Positions 25,981 to 34,676 of a stretch of 64,000 nt of DNA are shown one piece after another. The stretch spans positions 26,418-90,417 of the forward strand of contig JBBRUT010000001.1 in assembly GCA_038247555.1 (NCBI GenBank), read 5' to 3'. Positions within the stretch are counted from its first letter, which is position 1, and every line of letters begins with the position of its first letter. The position numbers and the translations under genes were made by a program. The notes beneath the pieces are model-generated. The model was given only the letters and a program-made list of their open reading frames with translations. It searched no databases and had not been told where the DNA came from. This DNA is from JAHBXL01 sp038247555. GTDB taxonomy: Bacteria > Planctomycetota > Phycisphaerae > Phycisphaerales > UBA1924.

Positions 25981-27369
25981 GTGACCCTTGCGATCGTTCA
26001 ATCCGGTGTTTCGCGTCGTGCCGCGCTGGGCGTGATGGGCGTGGGTGCGCTCGCGTGGTCCGCCTGGCCGCGCAGGTCGAGGGAGCTGGCGGGCGTGCCG
26101 CGGGGCAGGAAGGTTCTGCACTACTGGGAGAAATGGACGGGCGCTGAGGGCCTCGCGCTGCAGGGCGTGATCGACGCGTTCAACCAGTCGCAGGAGAAGC
26201 TGTGGGTCATCCGCGTGCCGATCAGCGACATCTCCAGCAAGGCGATGGTCGCGGTGGGCGGGGGCGACGGGCCGGATGTGTGCGGGCTGTTCAGCTACTC
26301 GGTGCCGCTCTACGCCGAGGCCGGCGCGGCGATGCCGCTCGACAGCTTTCCGCAGGAAGACTGGTGCGGCGAGGCGGGGTATCTGCCCAATGTGTGGAAG
26401 CTGCTCACGCATGAGGGTCGGCCGTGGGCAGGTGTGAACACGTGCTACACGCTCGGGCTGTATGTGAACCGCACGCACATGCGCGAGGCGGGCTTGGGCG
26501 GCACAGATGCGGATGTGCCCCCGCGGACGATCGGCGAACTCGACGCCGCGGCGGAGAAGCTCACACGCACGGATTCGTCGGGCGCGATCGCGCGGGCGGG
26601 GTTTCTGCCGAACCTGCCCCTGTGGTGGCCCTATTCGTGGGGCGTGCTGTTTGATGGTCGGCTGTACGACCGCGCAACGAACACGGCGATGGCCGATGAC
26701 CCGGGCAACATCCGCGCGATGGAGTGGATCGCGACGTTCCCCAAGCGGTTCGGACGCGAAGCGGCGGGGGCGTTCGCACAGACGTTCTCTCGCAGCACGC
26801 ACTCGCCACAGGACCCGTTTATCAGCGGGCGGGCCTCGATGATCGTGCAGGGGCCGTGGCTGGCGAACTTCATCCGGCTGCACAACCCCTCGCTCGACTA
26901 CGCGGTTGCGCCGGTGCCTCTGGCGGACGGATTGGCGGAGCCGAGTCTGCCGCGGGGCCTTGTTGAGGCGGATGTCATCATCATCCCCAGCGGCTGCAAG
27001 GACCCCGAGGCAAGCTGGGAGTTTGTGCGCTTCATGCAGCGGCGCACGACGCAGGAGCAGCTTGCGCTTGCGCACTGCAAGAGCTCGCCGATGGCGGAAG
27101 TGTCGGCGGAGTTTGCCGGCGCGCACCCGAGCCGATACGTCGGCGTGTTCGATGCGATCGCGCGGAGCCCGCGGAGCGATTCGCTCCCGCCGACGCGTGT
27201 GTGGCCGCAGTATGCCGACATGCTGGGCGGTGCGTTCGACACGGTGTGGCGGGGTGGAGATCCGGCCTCCGCGCTGCGCGATGTGCAGGTGCGGGCACAG
27301 CGGCTGATTGATCAGGCGACGGAGCTGCGAGGCCGGCGCCGAGCGGGGAACGGGAAGGGCGACGCATGA
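25981..27369 (+). CDS. ABC sugar transporter substrate-binding protein (Tat-type signal)
   Basis: The GTG start gives 462 residues. The N-terminus carries a twin-arginine signal (SGVSRRAALGVMGVGALAW, residues 8-26), unusual for MalE-type binding proteins. Beyond it are family features: the early HYWEKWTG (residues 47-54), DAFNQSQEKLWV near 70, and PYSWGVLFDGRLYDRATNTAM. It is the first gene of an operon with two permeases, its stop overlapping the next start by four bases. The ligand is likely an oligosaccharide, but sequence does not show which one. Confidence 0.88.
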   Translation: MTLAIVQSGVSRRAALGVMGVGALAWSAWPRRSRELAGVPRGRKVLHYWEKWTGAEGLALQGVIDAFNQSQEKLWVIRVPISDISSKAMVAVGGGDGPDVCGLFSYSVPLYAEAGAAMPLDSFPQEDWCGEAGYLPNVWKLLTHEGRPWAGVNTCYTLGLYVNRTHMREAGLGGTDADVPPRTIGELDAAAEKLTRTDSSGAIARAGFLPNLPLWWPYSWGVLFDGRLYDRATNTAMADDPGNIRAMEWIATFPKRFGREAAGAFAQTFSRSTHSPQDPFISGRASMIVQGPWLANFIRLHNPSLDYAVAPVPLADGLAEPSLPRGLVEADVIIIPSGCKDPEASWEFVRFMQRRTTQEQLALAHCKSSPMAEVSAEFAGAHPSRYVGVFDAIARSPRSDSLPPTRVWPQYADMLGGAFDTVWRGGDPASALRDVQVRAQRLIDQATELRGRRRAGNGKGDA

Positions 27370-28256
27370 GCATCGCCCGCAGGCGAGCGATTGTCCCCTG
27401 GCTCTGGGTTGCGCCGTGGCTCCTGGGCTTCGTGCTCTTCATGCTCATCCCCAGCATGATGAGCCTGTACTACAGCTTCACGGACTACTCGCTGCTGGAG
27501 CCGCCGGTGGGCATTGGCCTGGCCAACTTCGCCGAGCTCTGGCGCGATCCGCTGTTCTGGAAGGTGATCCGCAACACGCTTGCCTATGCGAGTGTGAGCG
27601 TGCTTGTCGGCACGGTGCTCGCGCTGCTGGTCGCGGTGCTGCTGGAGTCGCACGTCAAGGGTCGAGGCGCTGGGGGGGTTGCCCGCGCAATCATCTTCCT
27701 ACCGACGCTGGTGCCCCTCGTTGCCGCCGCGCTCGCCTGGGCGTTCATGTACAACCCCGAGGCGGGGCTGTTCAACCGCGTGCTGGGCGTGATGGGCCTG
27801 CCGCGGATCAACTGGCTCGGGGATGCGCGGTGGGCGATGCCGTCGCTGATCATCATGGGGTTCTGGAACATCGGCACGGCGATGGTTGTGTACTCCGCCG
27901 CGCTCCGCGATGTGCCACGATCGCTCTACGAAGCGGCCGACCTTGATGGTGTGTCGCGCTTGGGTCGCCTGTGGCATGTGTCGATCCCGGCGATCTCACC
28001 GGCGATCCTCTTCAACGTGATGATCTCGATCATCTGGTCGCTGCAGGTCTTCGGCGCGCCGCAGATCATGACCGAGGGCGGGCCGGATCACTCGACGTAC
28101 GTCTACCAGCTCTACATCTACGAGTCTGCGTTCCGCTATGGCCGCATGGGCTATGCGAGCGCGATGGCGTGGATTCAGCTACTCGCCACGCTCGGCATCG
28201 CGGGGCTCACGCTCGCGCTCTCGCGTCGCCTCGTGTACTACCGGGGGGCTGTATGA
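27366..28256 (+). CDS. ABC sugar transporter permease (MalF-like)
   Basis: The 296-residue inner-membrane permease has six hydrophobic segments. The EAA loop with the conserved Gly is visible in SLYEAADLDGVSRLGRLWHV (about 182-201). It forms the translocation pore with the next gene. Start and stop overlap both neighbours by four bases. No ATPase gene is present in the window, so a shared MsmK/MalK-type ATPase elsewhere must energise it (inference from the family). Confidence 0.92.
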   Translation: MSIARRRAIVPWLWVAPWLLGFVLFMLIPSMMSLYYSFTDYSLLEPPVGIGLANFAELWRDPLFWKVIRNTLAYASVSVLVGTVLALLVAVLLESHVKGRGAGGVARAIIFLPTLVPLVAAALAWAFMYNPEAGLFNRVLGVMGLPRINWLGDARWAMPSLIIMGFWNIGTAMVVYSAALRDVPRSLYEAADLDGVSRLGRLWHVSIPAISPAILFNVMISIIWSLQVFGAPQIMTEGGPDHSTYVYQLYIYESAFRYGRMGYASAMAWIQLLATLGIAGLTLALSRRLVYYRGAV

Positions 28257-29125
28257 CCCCCGCCCCACGCACCTCCCGCCGCACTCCTCTCCCCGATCGC
28301 GTGCTGCTCACCGCACTGCTCTGGATCACCGCCGCGGCGTACCTCACGCCGCTTCTGTTCATGCTCGCCAGTTCGTTCAAGACCGCCGACAGCGTGCTCG
28401 ACCCCAGCGCGGGCGTCTTGCCGCGATTCAGCGATGCGGCGCAGGCGATCGACAACTACCGCGATGTGTGGACCGACAGCGCGACCGACTTCCCGACATA
28501 CCTGCGCAACTCGCTGCTTGTGGCGATGCTGAGCACCATCGGCATGACGGTTTCGAGCGCGGCCGCGGCGTACGCGTTCGCACGCATGCGATTCCGGGGA
28601 CGCACCGCGCTCTTTGTGCTGGTGCTCGCGACGCTGATGATCCCGCCGACGGTGATCATCGCGCCGCAGTACCTGCTCTTCAAGCAGCTCGGGTGGATCG
28701 GCACGTTCCGGCCGCTTTGGGTGCCGGCGTGGTGCGGCGGAGCGTTCAGCATCTTCCTGCTGCGGCAGTTCTTTCTGACGATCCCGCGCGAGCTCGACGA
28801 GGCCGCGGCGATCGATGGGTGCTCATCCGTGGGTGTGTTCTGGCGGATCATCCTGCCGGTTGCGAGGCCGGCGCTCGTGGTGGTCGCGCTGCTGCAGTTC
28901 ATCGGCTCGTGGAACGACTTCGTCGGCCCGCTGGTGTTCATCAACCAGCCGCACATGTACACCGTCTCGCTGGGCGTGTACATGTTTCAGTCGCAGCAGG
29001 GCCAGACGCCGTGGAACCTGACGATGGCGGCGAGCGTCATCGCGGTGGTGCCGGTGCTGATCGTCTTCCTGCTGGCGCAGAAGGCCATCATCGACGGAGT
29101 GGCGACGCAGGGGTTGAAAGAGTGA
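28253..29125 (+). CDS. ABC sugar transporter permease (MalG-like)
   Basis: The ATG at 28253, overlapping the upstream stop, gives 290 residues. It has six membrane segments and the EAA loop ELDEAAAIDGCSSVGVFWRI at about 179-198. The WNDF and P-L sequence that follows in MalG homologues (FIGSWNDFVGPLVF) is also present. It is the second subunit of the heterodimeric pore. The operon ends here. The next gene is convergent. Confidence 0.93.
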   Translation: MTPAPRTSRRTPLPDRVLLTALLWITAAAYLTPLLFMLASSFKTADSVLDPSAGVLPRFSDAAQAIDNYRDVWTDSATDFPTYLRNSLLVAMLSTIGMTVSSAAAAYAFARMRFRGRTALFVLVLATLMIPPTVIIAPQYLLFKQLGWIGTFRPLWVPAWCGGAFSIFLLRQFFLTIPRELDEAAAIDGCSSVGVFWRIILPVARPALVVVALLQFIGSWNDFVGPLVFINQPHMYTVSLGVYMFQSQQGQTPWNLTMAASVIAVVPVLIVFLLAQKAIIDGVATQGLKE

Positions 29126-29155
29126 TGAAGGGGCCGTCGCACTCACCCACGCGAG

Positions 29156-30169
29156 CTACTTCGTCTGGGGTGAAGCCGCGGGTGCCGCGGACGGCTCGTC
29201 GATCAACTCGACTGTTTGAACGCTCTCGGTACGCTGGGTGATCTTCTCGTCCTTGCCCCAAGTGATCTTCATCGACATCGCGCTTCGGTTGACCTGCTTG
29301 AGCAACTGGCCGCGTTCGGAATCAAACCAGATCTCACCACTTCCGGAGCCATCTAGAAGTGAAACATTGGCATCGTCCGGCAATACACCGGACTGGTCCT
29401 TCGCGGCGGATTCGTGAGATATCGTCTCGCCGAAATCAACCTTCGCGACTCTCACCCCTGCCCTTTCGACCAAGCCCTTGAACGTCATGGTCTTGTCTTT
29501 CGAGATCGTACCAACCGTTGGCAGAAGCATCCTTGAAAGTTGCGTCCAGCTCTCACCAAACTTCACTTCCTGGCTTGGGAAGGTGATGGTGTACGTCCCC
29601 ATCCACTCCTTGAGTGCATCCTCGCTCAACATCTCTTCAAACGTGCTCCTCATCTCCAACGGCGGTTCGGATATGGTGCGCCGCATCACGTCCTTGATAT
29701 GCTCAAGGCCCTTGAGCTGCTTGATCGATCCGTCCGAGCGGACAATCAGGATGACCTGTTCGTTGAGCATCGCCTCGCGGACGGCAGTCATCGATTCTTG
29801 AGACTTGCTGGCAGCGGGATCCGCCGACCCGCGGTGGTCGTTGCCGGAAGCTGCTCCGGCCTCAGATTTGTTCGACTCAAGCACGCCCGCGATTGTCGCG
29901 GTTCCATCGGCAGCCACGGACTGGACGGTCATCCGGGTGACCGTAACGTCCGTGCGGCTGAACTTCGAAGGGGCCTGCGGACCGGAGCTCTCGCTCTCGG
30001 ACACCGTTTCGTTTGTGATGCGATAGCGGAGAACCTGCCCCTCCTTCCATTTGTAGCGGAGAGGGACCGTTGACTGCGCGAGCGATACGGGCGCGAGCAC
30101 CACTACGGCAATCAACGCAGAAACCGCAAACGAGCCGCGATTCAGCAGCGATCTGAGCAAGTGTCGCAT
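29156..30169 (-). CDS. Secreted protein of unknown function (DUF6263-like)
   Basis: The 337-residue protein begins with a signal peptide (to about residue 32, ending VSLAQS). The mature part has the layout of the DUF6263-type secreted proteins common in planctomycetes: an early LRYKWKEGQVLRYRITNE (lipid-binding-like beta strands), a middle helix with MLNEQVILIVRSDGSIKQL, and a C-terminal IWFDSERGQLLKQVNRSAM. It may be a periplasmic binding or structural protein. No enzyme motif is visible. I recognise the pattern but no experimental role. Confidence 0.55.
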   Translation of the reverse strand: MRHLLRSLLNRGSFAVSALIAVVVLAPVSLAQSTVPLRYKWKEGQVLRYRITNETVSESESSGPQAPSKFSRTDVTVTRMTVQSVAADGTATIAGVLESNKSEAGAASGNDHRGSADPAASKSQESMTAVREAMLNEQVILIVRSDGSIKQLKGLEHIKDVMRRTISEPPLEMRSTFEEMLSEDALKEWMGTYTITFPSQEVKFGESWTQLSRMLLPTVGTISKDKTMTFKGLVERAGVRVAKVDFGETISHESAAKDQSGVLPDDANVSLLDGSGSGEIWFDSERGQLLKQVNRSAMSMKITWGKDEKITQRTESVQTVELIDEPSAAPAASPQTK

Positions 30170-30475
30170 TGGAGCTCCTCGGCCATTCTCCCCCGGATCC
30201 CTCCACTATCAGCCCGATTGTACCATTTTCCCAAGCAACTGCCCCTGAATTCTCAGCAGGCCGGGCCGTTCGCGACATCAACTATTGGTCACAACGGGCC
30301 CAGACGGCCGAACCGGGACTTTCGATCGGTCGCATGCCCTTTCTATCCATCCGGCAGCCGAAGCTGCCCATCGCCACGGCCACGCAATCACGTCGGAGTC
30401 CTTGCCGTGCAAATGAGTCGCTGCCTCTCCCCCGCGGATGTCGGGCTTGATCTTCTCTGCGAGTACCCCACAGGC
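30170..30475. other. Intergenic region, no gene seen
   Basis: About 300 bases separate the secreted-protein gene from the mannosidase. Both are on the minus strand, so this holds the leader of the former and the 3' end of the latter. On the minus strand TACAAT, a good -10 element, lies near 30220, but no -35 box fits at 16-18 bases. Small open frames here lack the codon bias of neighbours. A half-arm of the family-1 palindrome abuts the right edge. Confidence 0.5.
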
Positions 30476-33022
30476 TCAAGGCGTCGAGATGCCACTGGTC
30501 GCGAGTCCCGGATGTTCACGCGCGGCGATGCTGCGCCGGAACTCCACCGCGCTGAATCTCGCGTGGTCATCAGCGGCGATTGCCTCGGCGGTCAGCAACT
30601 CGACTCTCTCTCGACCCTCACCACCCCACCCCAGATCACCCGCCTCCACCACCGCGCCGGGCGCGCCGAGCTTCGCGTCGAGGTTGACGATCGCGCCCGC
30701 CACGCGCGCACCAATCCGCACATGCGAGCGCCACTCGCCGAGCACCGCGGCAACCGGATTCGGGGCCTCGATACGGATTCGCGTCGCGACAATCTCGCCC
30801 TCCCACGCCGCATCGGTGTCGTTCACCATGAAGAGCATTGCCGCGGCATCGACGATGTGGATCGAGAGCAACCGGGGCAGCATCGCGCGTCTGACCATCT
30901 CCCACACAGGCTTGCGCCGCCCCGCGGCATCAATCGCCGACCATGAGTGCCCCGCCCAGCAGTCGTTGAGCTGCCAGAACAGCACGCCCCCGCACCGCGG
31001 CCGGTTCACACGGTGCCACACAACGCCGCGGGCCACCAGCCGGCACTGAACCGCCTGCGCACCCGCGATCCGGCGCTGCATGCCCACCTCGCTCGATTGC
31101 TCTGCGATGATCTGCGCTGCGCGATCCGGGCCGAACATCATCAAGATCGGTTCGTCATACCACCGCGCATCGCCGCCGTGCCCGCGTTGACGGCGCGAAA
31201 GCTCGGTGCAACTGCTCATCAGATCATCTGTCAGCACGCCCTGCTCGCGCAGCGTGTCGATGCTCGATGGGCTCTGCTGCCCGAACTCCGAGCAGAATCG
31301 CGGAACACCACCCCCCCCACTTGCATTCGGTGTGCGGAAGCTGTTCTTCCACGCATCCACTTCCCACGTGTGCCGGTCGCCGTGATCGGCATCCAGCACA
31401 TCACGCTGCGCGCCACCCGCATCCGCACCCGACCACGGGCTGTTCGGCCAATATGGCCGCGACGGATCCACCTCCGCGCACAGCCGCGGCAGCAGATCCA
31501 CCCAGAACCCGCTGCCCCACGACTGGCCGGGCTTGAGGCGCTGGCGCCAGCCCCACTTGTCGTGCCCCCAGATGTTCTCGTTCCCGCCGCACCACAGCAC
31601 GACGCTCGCGTGCGTGCTGAGCCGCGCGAGCTGGTGCCGCGCCTCGAGTTCGACAAGCTTCGTGAACGGCGCTTCCTCGGGATACATCCCGCAACTGAAC
31701 ATGAAGTCCTGCCACACCATCACGCCGCGCTTGTCGCACTCGTCGTACAAGCACGCCGGCTCATAGAGCCCGCCACCCCACACACGCAGCATGTTGGCGT
31801 TCATCTCCGCGGCATCGCCGATGCGCTCGCGGATCAGTTCATCGCCCGCATACCCGGCAAACAGGCCTTCGGGGATCCAGTTCGCGCCCATGCAGAACAC
31901 CGGCTGACCATTGACGCGCAGCGTGAACGCCGAGCCCCACCGATCCGGCGAGGTATCGAGCTCGACCGTGCGCAGTCCAACCCGCGTCGTTTGCGCATCC
32001 AGCAGCGATGAGCCGTTCCACAGCTCAACCCGAAGCTCATACAGCGGCCGTTCATCATCGGCAGGCTGCGGGCCATAGCCCCGCGGCCACCACAGCTCGG
32101 GGTTGGTGATCCCCAGCAGCACCGATGTGCGTGAGCGATCATCCGGCACGAACACGCCACGGCCCTGCGCCACGACTGTGCCGCCGCCGGGCGCTCGAAG
32201 CGTCGCGACGATGTGCGGTTCCTCGCCCCCGGGCACCTGCGCCCGCATCACGGCATCGACATGCACGCGCACCTCGGCGACCTCGGCATCGGCGCGTGTC
32301 ACCAGCGGTCGGACATGCTCGATGCGCATGCCCGATGCACTTGCTTCGATGCGCACACCGCCCGCAACACCCACCGTGGCGACCTTCGGGCCCCAATCCC
32401 ACCCGAGGTTGCACGCGGGCTTGCGGATGAACACGAACGGCTCCCACTTCGCATCAGCCGTCTGGTCGCCATTGAACGGCCGCGAACCCAGGCGGGCCTC
32501 TTCCGCGTGGATGTGCACCAGCGGCGGCGCGAAGCGGATGACCAGTTCGTTCTGTCCTGGGCGGAGCGCATCGCCGATCTCAAACCGGTGCGGGAAGAAG
32601 AAGCTCGCGGCGTTGCCGACCACCTGTCCGTTCAGCGATACCACTGCGACGGTGTCGAGGCCATCGATCACCAGCTCGATGTGCTGCTCACCGTTCTGAT
32701 CGCCTACACCCGCCGACGCTACCGCTTCCGCCCAGTCAAACTCGCAGCGATACTCCCACTCCGCGCTGCCCACCCATTGCAGCCGCGTTTCGGCATCGCC
32801 AACGTCTGGCGACTCGATGAGCTTCGCATCGATCAGCGCGTGATGCACGCACCCCGGGACCCGCGCACCAACGCCCTGCCGCAGCCTGGCGCGGAATGCC
32901 GGAGTATCCAGCGTGCCCGCCTTCGACAGGTCGATGTCGTCGGCATGCACCGCACGCACCGTCCACGGGCAGACCGCCAGCGATGCCACACTTGTTGCCG
33001 CCATGCCGGGAGCGTAGGACAT
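30476..33022 (-). CDS. Glycoside hydrolase family 2 beta-mannosidase
   Basis: The 848-residue enzyme should remove terminal beta-mannose from oligosaccharides such as mannan fragments. It has a sugar-binding domain (residues 1-180), immunoglobulin-like domains and a TIM barrel. The acid/base Glu482 lies in VVLWCGGNENIWGHDKWGW, and a second catalytic Glu579 in RFCSEFGQQSP. The length and domain order match beta-mannosidases. No signal peptide is clear, so it is probably cytoplasmic and acts on imported sugars. Its stop codon lies in a half palindromic repeat. An in-frame ATG at residue 7 could also be the start. Confidence 0.88.
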   Translation of the reverse strand: MSYAPGMAATSVASLAVCPWTVRAVHADDIDLSKAGTLDTPAFRARLRQGVGARVPGCVHHALIDAKLIESPDVGDAETRLQWVGSAEWEYRCEFDWAEAVASAGVGDQNGEQHIELVIDGLDTVAVVSLNGQVVGNAASFFFPHRFEIGDALRPGQNELVIRFAPPLVHIHAEEARLGSRPFNGDQTADAKWEPFVFIRKPACNLGWDWGPKVATVGVAGGVRIEASASGMRIEHVRPLVTRADAEVAEVRVHVDAVMRAQVPGGEEPHIVATLRAPGGGTVVAQGRGVFVPDDRSRTSVLLGITNPELWWPRGYGPQPADDERPLYELRVELWNGSSLLDAQTTRVGLRTVELDTSPDRWGSAFTLRVNGQPVFCMGANWIPEGLFAGYAGDELIRERIGDAAEMNANMLRVWGGGLYEPACLYDECDKRGVMVWQDFMFSCGMYPEEAPFTKLVELEARHQLARLSTHASVVLWCGGNENIWGHDKWGWRQRLKPGQSWGSGFWVDLLPRLCAEVDPSRPYWPNSPWSGADAGGAQRDVLDADHGDRHTWEVDAWKNSFRTPNASGGGGVPRFCSEFGQQSPSSIDTLREQGVLTDDLMSSCTELSRRQRGHGGDARWYDEPILMMFGPDRAAQIIAEQSSEVGMQRRIAGAQAVQCRLVARGVVWHRVNRPRCGGVLFWQLNDCWAGHSWSAIDAAGRRKPVWEMVRRAMLPRLLSIHIVDAAAMLFMVNDTDAAWEGEIVATRIRIEAPNPVAAVLGEWRSHVRIGARVAGAIVNLDAKLGAPGAVVEAGDLGWGGEGRERVELLTAEAIAADDHARFSAVEFRRSIAAREHPGLATSGISTP
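30479..30496. repeat. Half arm of palindromic repeat family 1
   Basis: CAAGGCGTCGAGATGCC differs at one base from the left arm of the copy at 25779. It encodes the last codons of the mannosidase (G-I-S-T-P) and supplies most of its stop codon. No opposite arm was found. Confidence 0.5.
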
Positions 33023-33046
33023 CGCGGCGCCATCTCCGGGCTTGGC

Positions 33047-34462
33047 TTACTGCACAGTCCCGCACTCCGGACACTTGCGCAGCCCCTCGGGCTCGCGCTG
33101 CGGCAGTCCTGTGATGAGATACCCGCACGCTTGGCATGTGACCGGCGGTGTGGCGGTCCTCTCCCGCGACCACAACCACCCCAGCAGCGCGGCGACGCCC
33201 AGCCACAGCACCGACAACCCGACCGCGACCGGCGCGACGATCGTTGCCGCGGCACCCAGCGACTTGAGCGCCAGCGGCGACCACCCGCCCACCATGTCCC
33301 CCGCGCGATACACGAAGGTATCGATAAACGTCTTGGCCTTGTACCGCGCATCGGCGCTCAGCCCGGCGAACAGCAGTTCCCGCACCGGGCGATCGATCGC
33401 GTAGTGCAGGCCCCGCCGCGCCACCTGGAACGCCGCCATCGCCCCGTACGTCGGCGAGAAGATCATCGCCGTGAAACCCGCGATGTAGACAGTTGGCAGA
33501 ATCAACAGCGCGCCCCGCGGCCCGATCAACCGCATGATCCGGCCCGCGAGGAAGAGCTGCGTGCTCAGCGTCACGATGTTCGACCACAGGTCGATCGTCG
33601 CGAACGCGGCGCGGCGATCCTTCTCATCAGGGAACGCGGCCTCGATGATCCGCCCCTGCTCCATGTACAGCAGTGTGCCGACGGTCGTGAAGAGCAGCAT
33701 GAAAACGCCGATCGTCGCCAGGAACGGCGAGCCGGCGATGAGCTTCAGCCCCGCGAGCGGGTCGCGCGTCGGCTCCTGCGTCTCTGTCAGCCTCGCGCCT
33801 GCCCCCCCACCTCGCTTCTCTTCAAACCACGGCCGGAGCATCCGCACGAACTGCGAGGCGAACTCCAGCGGGATGATCGCCAGCAGCAGCAGGTACGCCG
33901 CATCGAGCCGGACCGTGCCGCTGAGGTATCGCGACAGGTACGACCCCGCGATCGCGCCGAGCGTCCCGCCGACCGCCGCGATGGCAAACGCCCGCTTGCC
34001 GCGATCCGGGCCAAAGACATCCGCGACGACCGCCCAGAAGATCGATACGACGAACAGGTTGAAGACGCTCAGCCAGATGTAGAACGCGTATCCGACATTC
34101 GTGCGCGTCGATTCGGGCAGCCAGTGCAGCAGGCCGCAGAAGACCAGGATGTTCATCACAAAGAAGCGGTACGTCCACGGAATAAACACCCGCCGCGGCA
34201 CGCGCGAGGCGAACGTCGCGAACACCGGGCTCACCAGCGCCATCGCAACCAGCGTGCCGGTCATCAGCCAGGGGAGGTTGTCGTAGCCGCCACGGATCCC
34301 GAACGCCTCGCGTACCGGACGCAGCAGGTAATAGCACAGCAGCAGGCAAAAGAAGTACATCGCGCTGAGCAGCGCGGGGACGAGTTCCTCCCGTTTCAGG
34401 GCAAAGAGATGCGCAAGCCGCGCGATTCCGTCAGGATTGTTGCCGGATTCTTGCTGGCTCAT
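33047..34462 (-). CDS. ATP/ADP-translocase-like membrane transporter with a C-terminal zinc ribbon
   Basis: The 471-residue protein has eleven or twelve hydrophobic segments and the pattern of the NTP/NDP-exchange (Tlc-like) carriers, for example YYLLRPVREAFGIRGGYDNL and WAVVADVFGPDRGKRAFAIA. In free-living bacteria these relatives have no proven substrate. After the last helix a short tail, VTCQACGYLITGLP followed by RKCPECGTVQ, has two CxxC pairs and should bind one zinc. It resembles the short ribbon I recall from many planctomycete proteins. It lies 24 bases upstream of the mannosidase but a shared transcript is only suggested by strand. Confidence 0.75.
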   Translation of the reverse strand: MSQQESGNNPDGIARLAHLFALKREELVPALLSAMYFFCLLLCYYLLRPVREAFGIRGGYDNLPWLMTGTLVAMALVSPVFATFASRVPRRVFIPWTYRFFVMNILVFCGLLHWLPESTRTNVGYAFYIWLSVFNLFVVSIFWAVVADVFGPDRGKRAFAIAAVGGTLGAIAGSYLSRYLSGTVRLDAAYLLLLAIIPLEFASQFVRMLRPWFEEKRGGGAGARLTETQEPTRDPLAGLKLIAGSPFLATIGVFMLLFTTVGTLLYMEQGRIIEAAFPDEKDRRAAFATIDLWSNIVTLSTQLFLAGRIMRLIGPRGALLILPTVYIAGFTAMIFSPTYGAMAAFQVARRGLHYAIDRPVRELLFAGLSADARYKAKTFIDTFVYRAGDMVGGWSPLALKSLGAAATIVAPVAVGLSVLWLGVAALLGWLWSRERTATPPVTCQACGYLITGLPQREPEGLRKCPECGTVQ

Positions 34463-34598
34463 GCGTCACCGAAAGTCCGAGGTTCTGATGCAACGCTGCT
34501 CGCGGCGGAGCATACACCGAGCGATAATCGGTCGGTTGCAATCCCCTTCCCCATCATCGCCGCAGATCCGCAGATCCGCATCAGACACGCAACACGTC

Positions 34599-34633
34599 GC
34601 ATGCCCACACCCGTGACGCCTTGACGCCTTGCC
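34599..34633. repeat. Palindromic repeat, family 1, copy 3 (partial)
   Basis: In the gap between two divergent genes the run TGACGCCTTGACGCCTTG duplicates the right arm of the family. The companion GCATGCCCACACCCG resembles the loop region of the other copies (CCACACTCC). The left arm is not recovered, so this copy is partial. Confidence 0.55.
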
Positions 34634-34676
34634 AAACTCTCCGCCAGCACAACTCCCACCATACTCGGAGCCTTCC

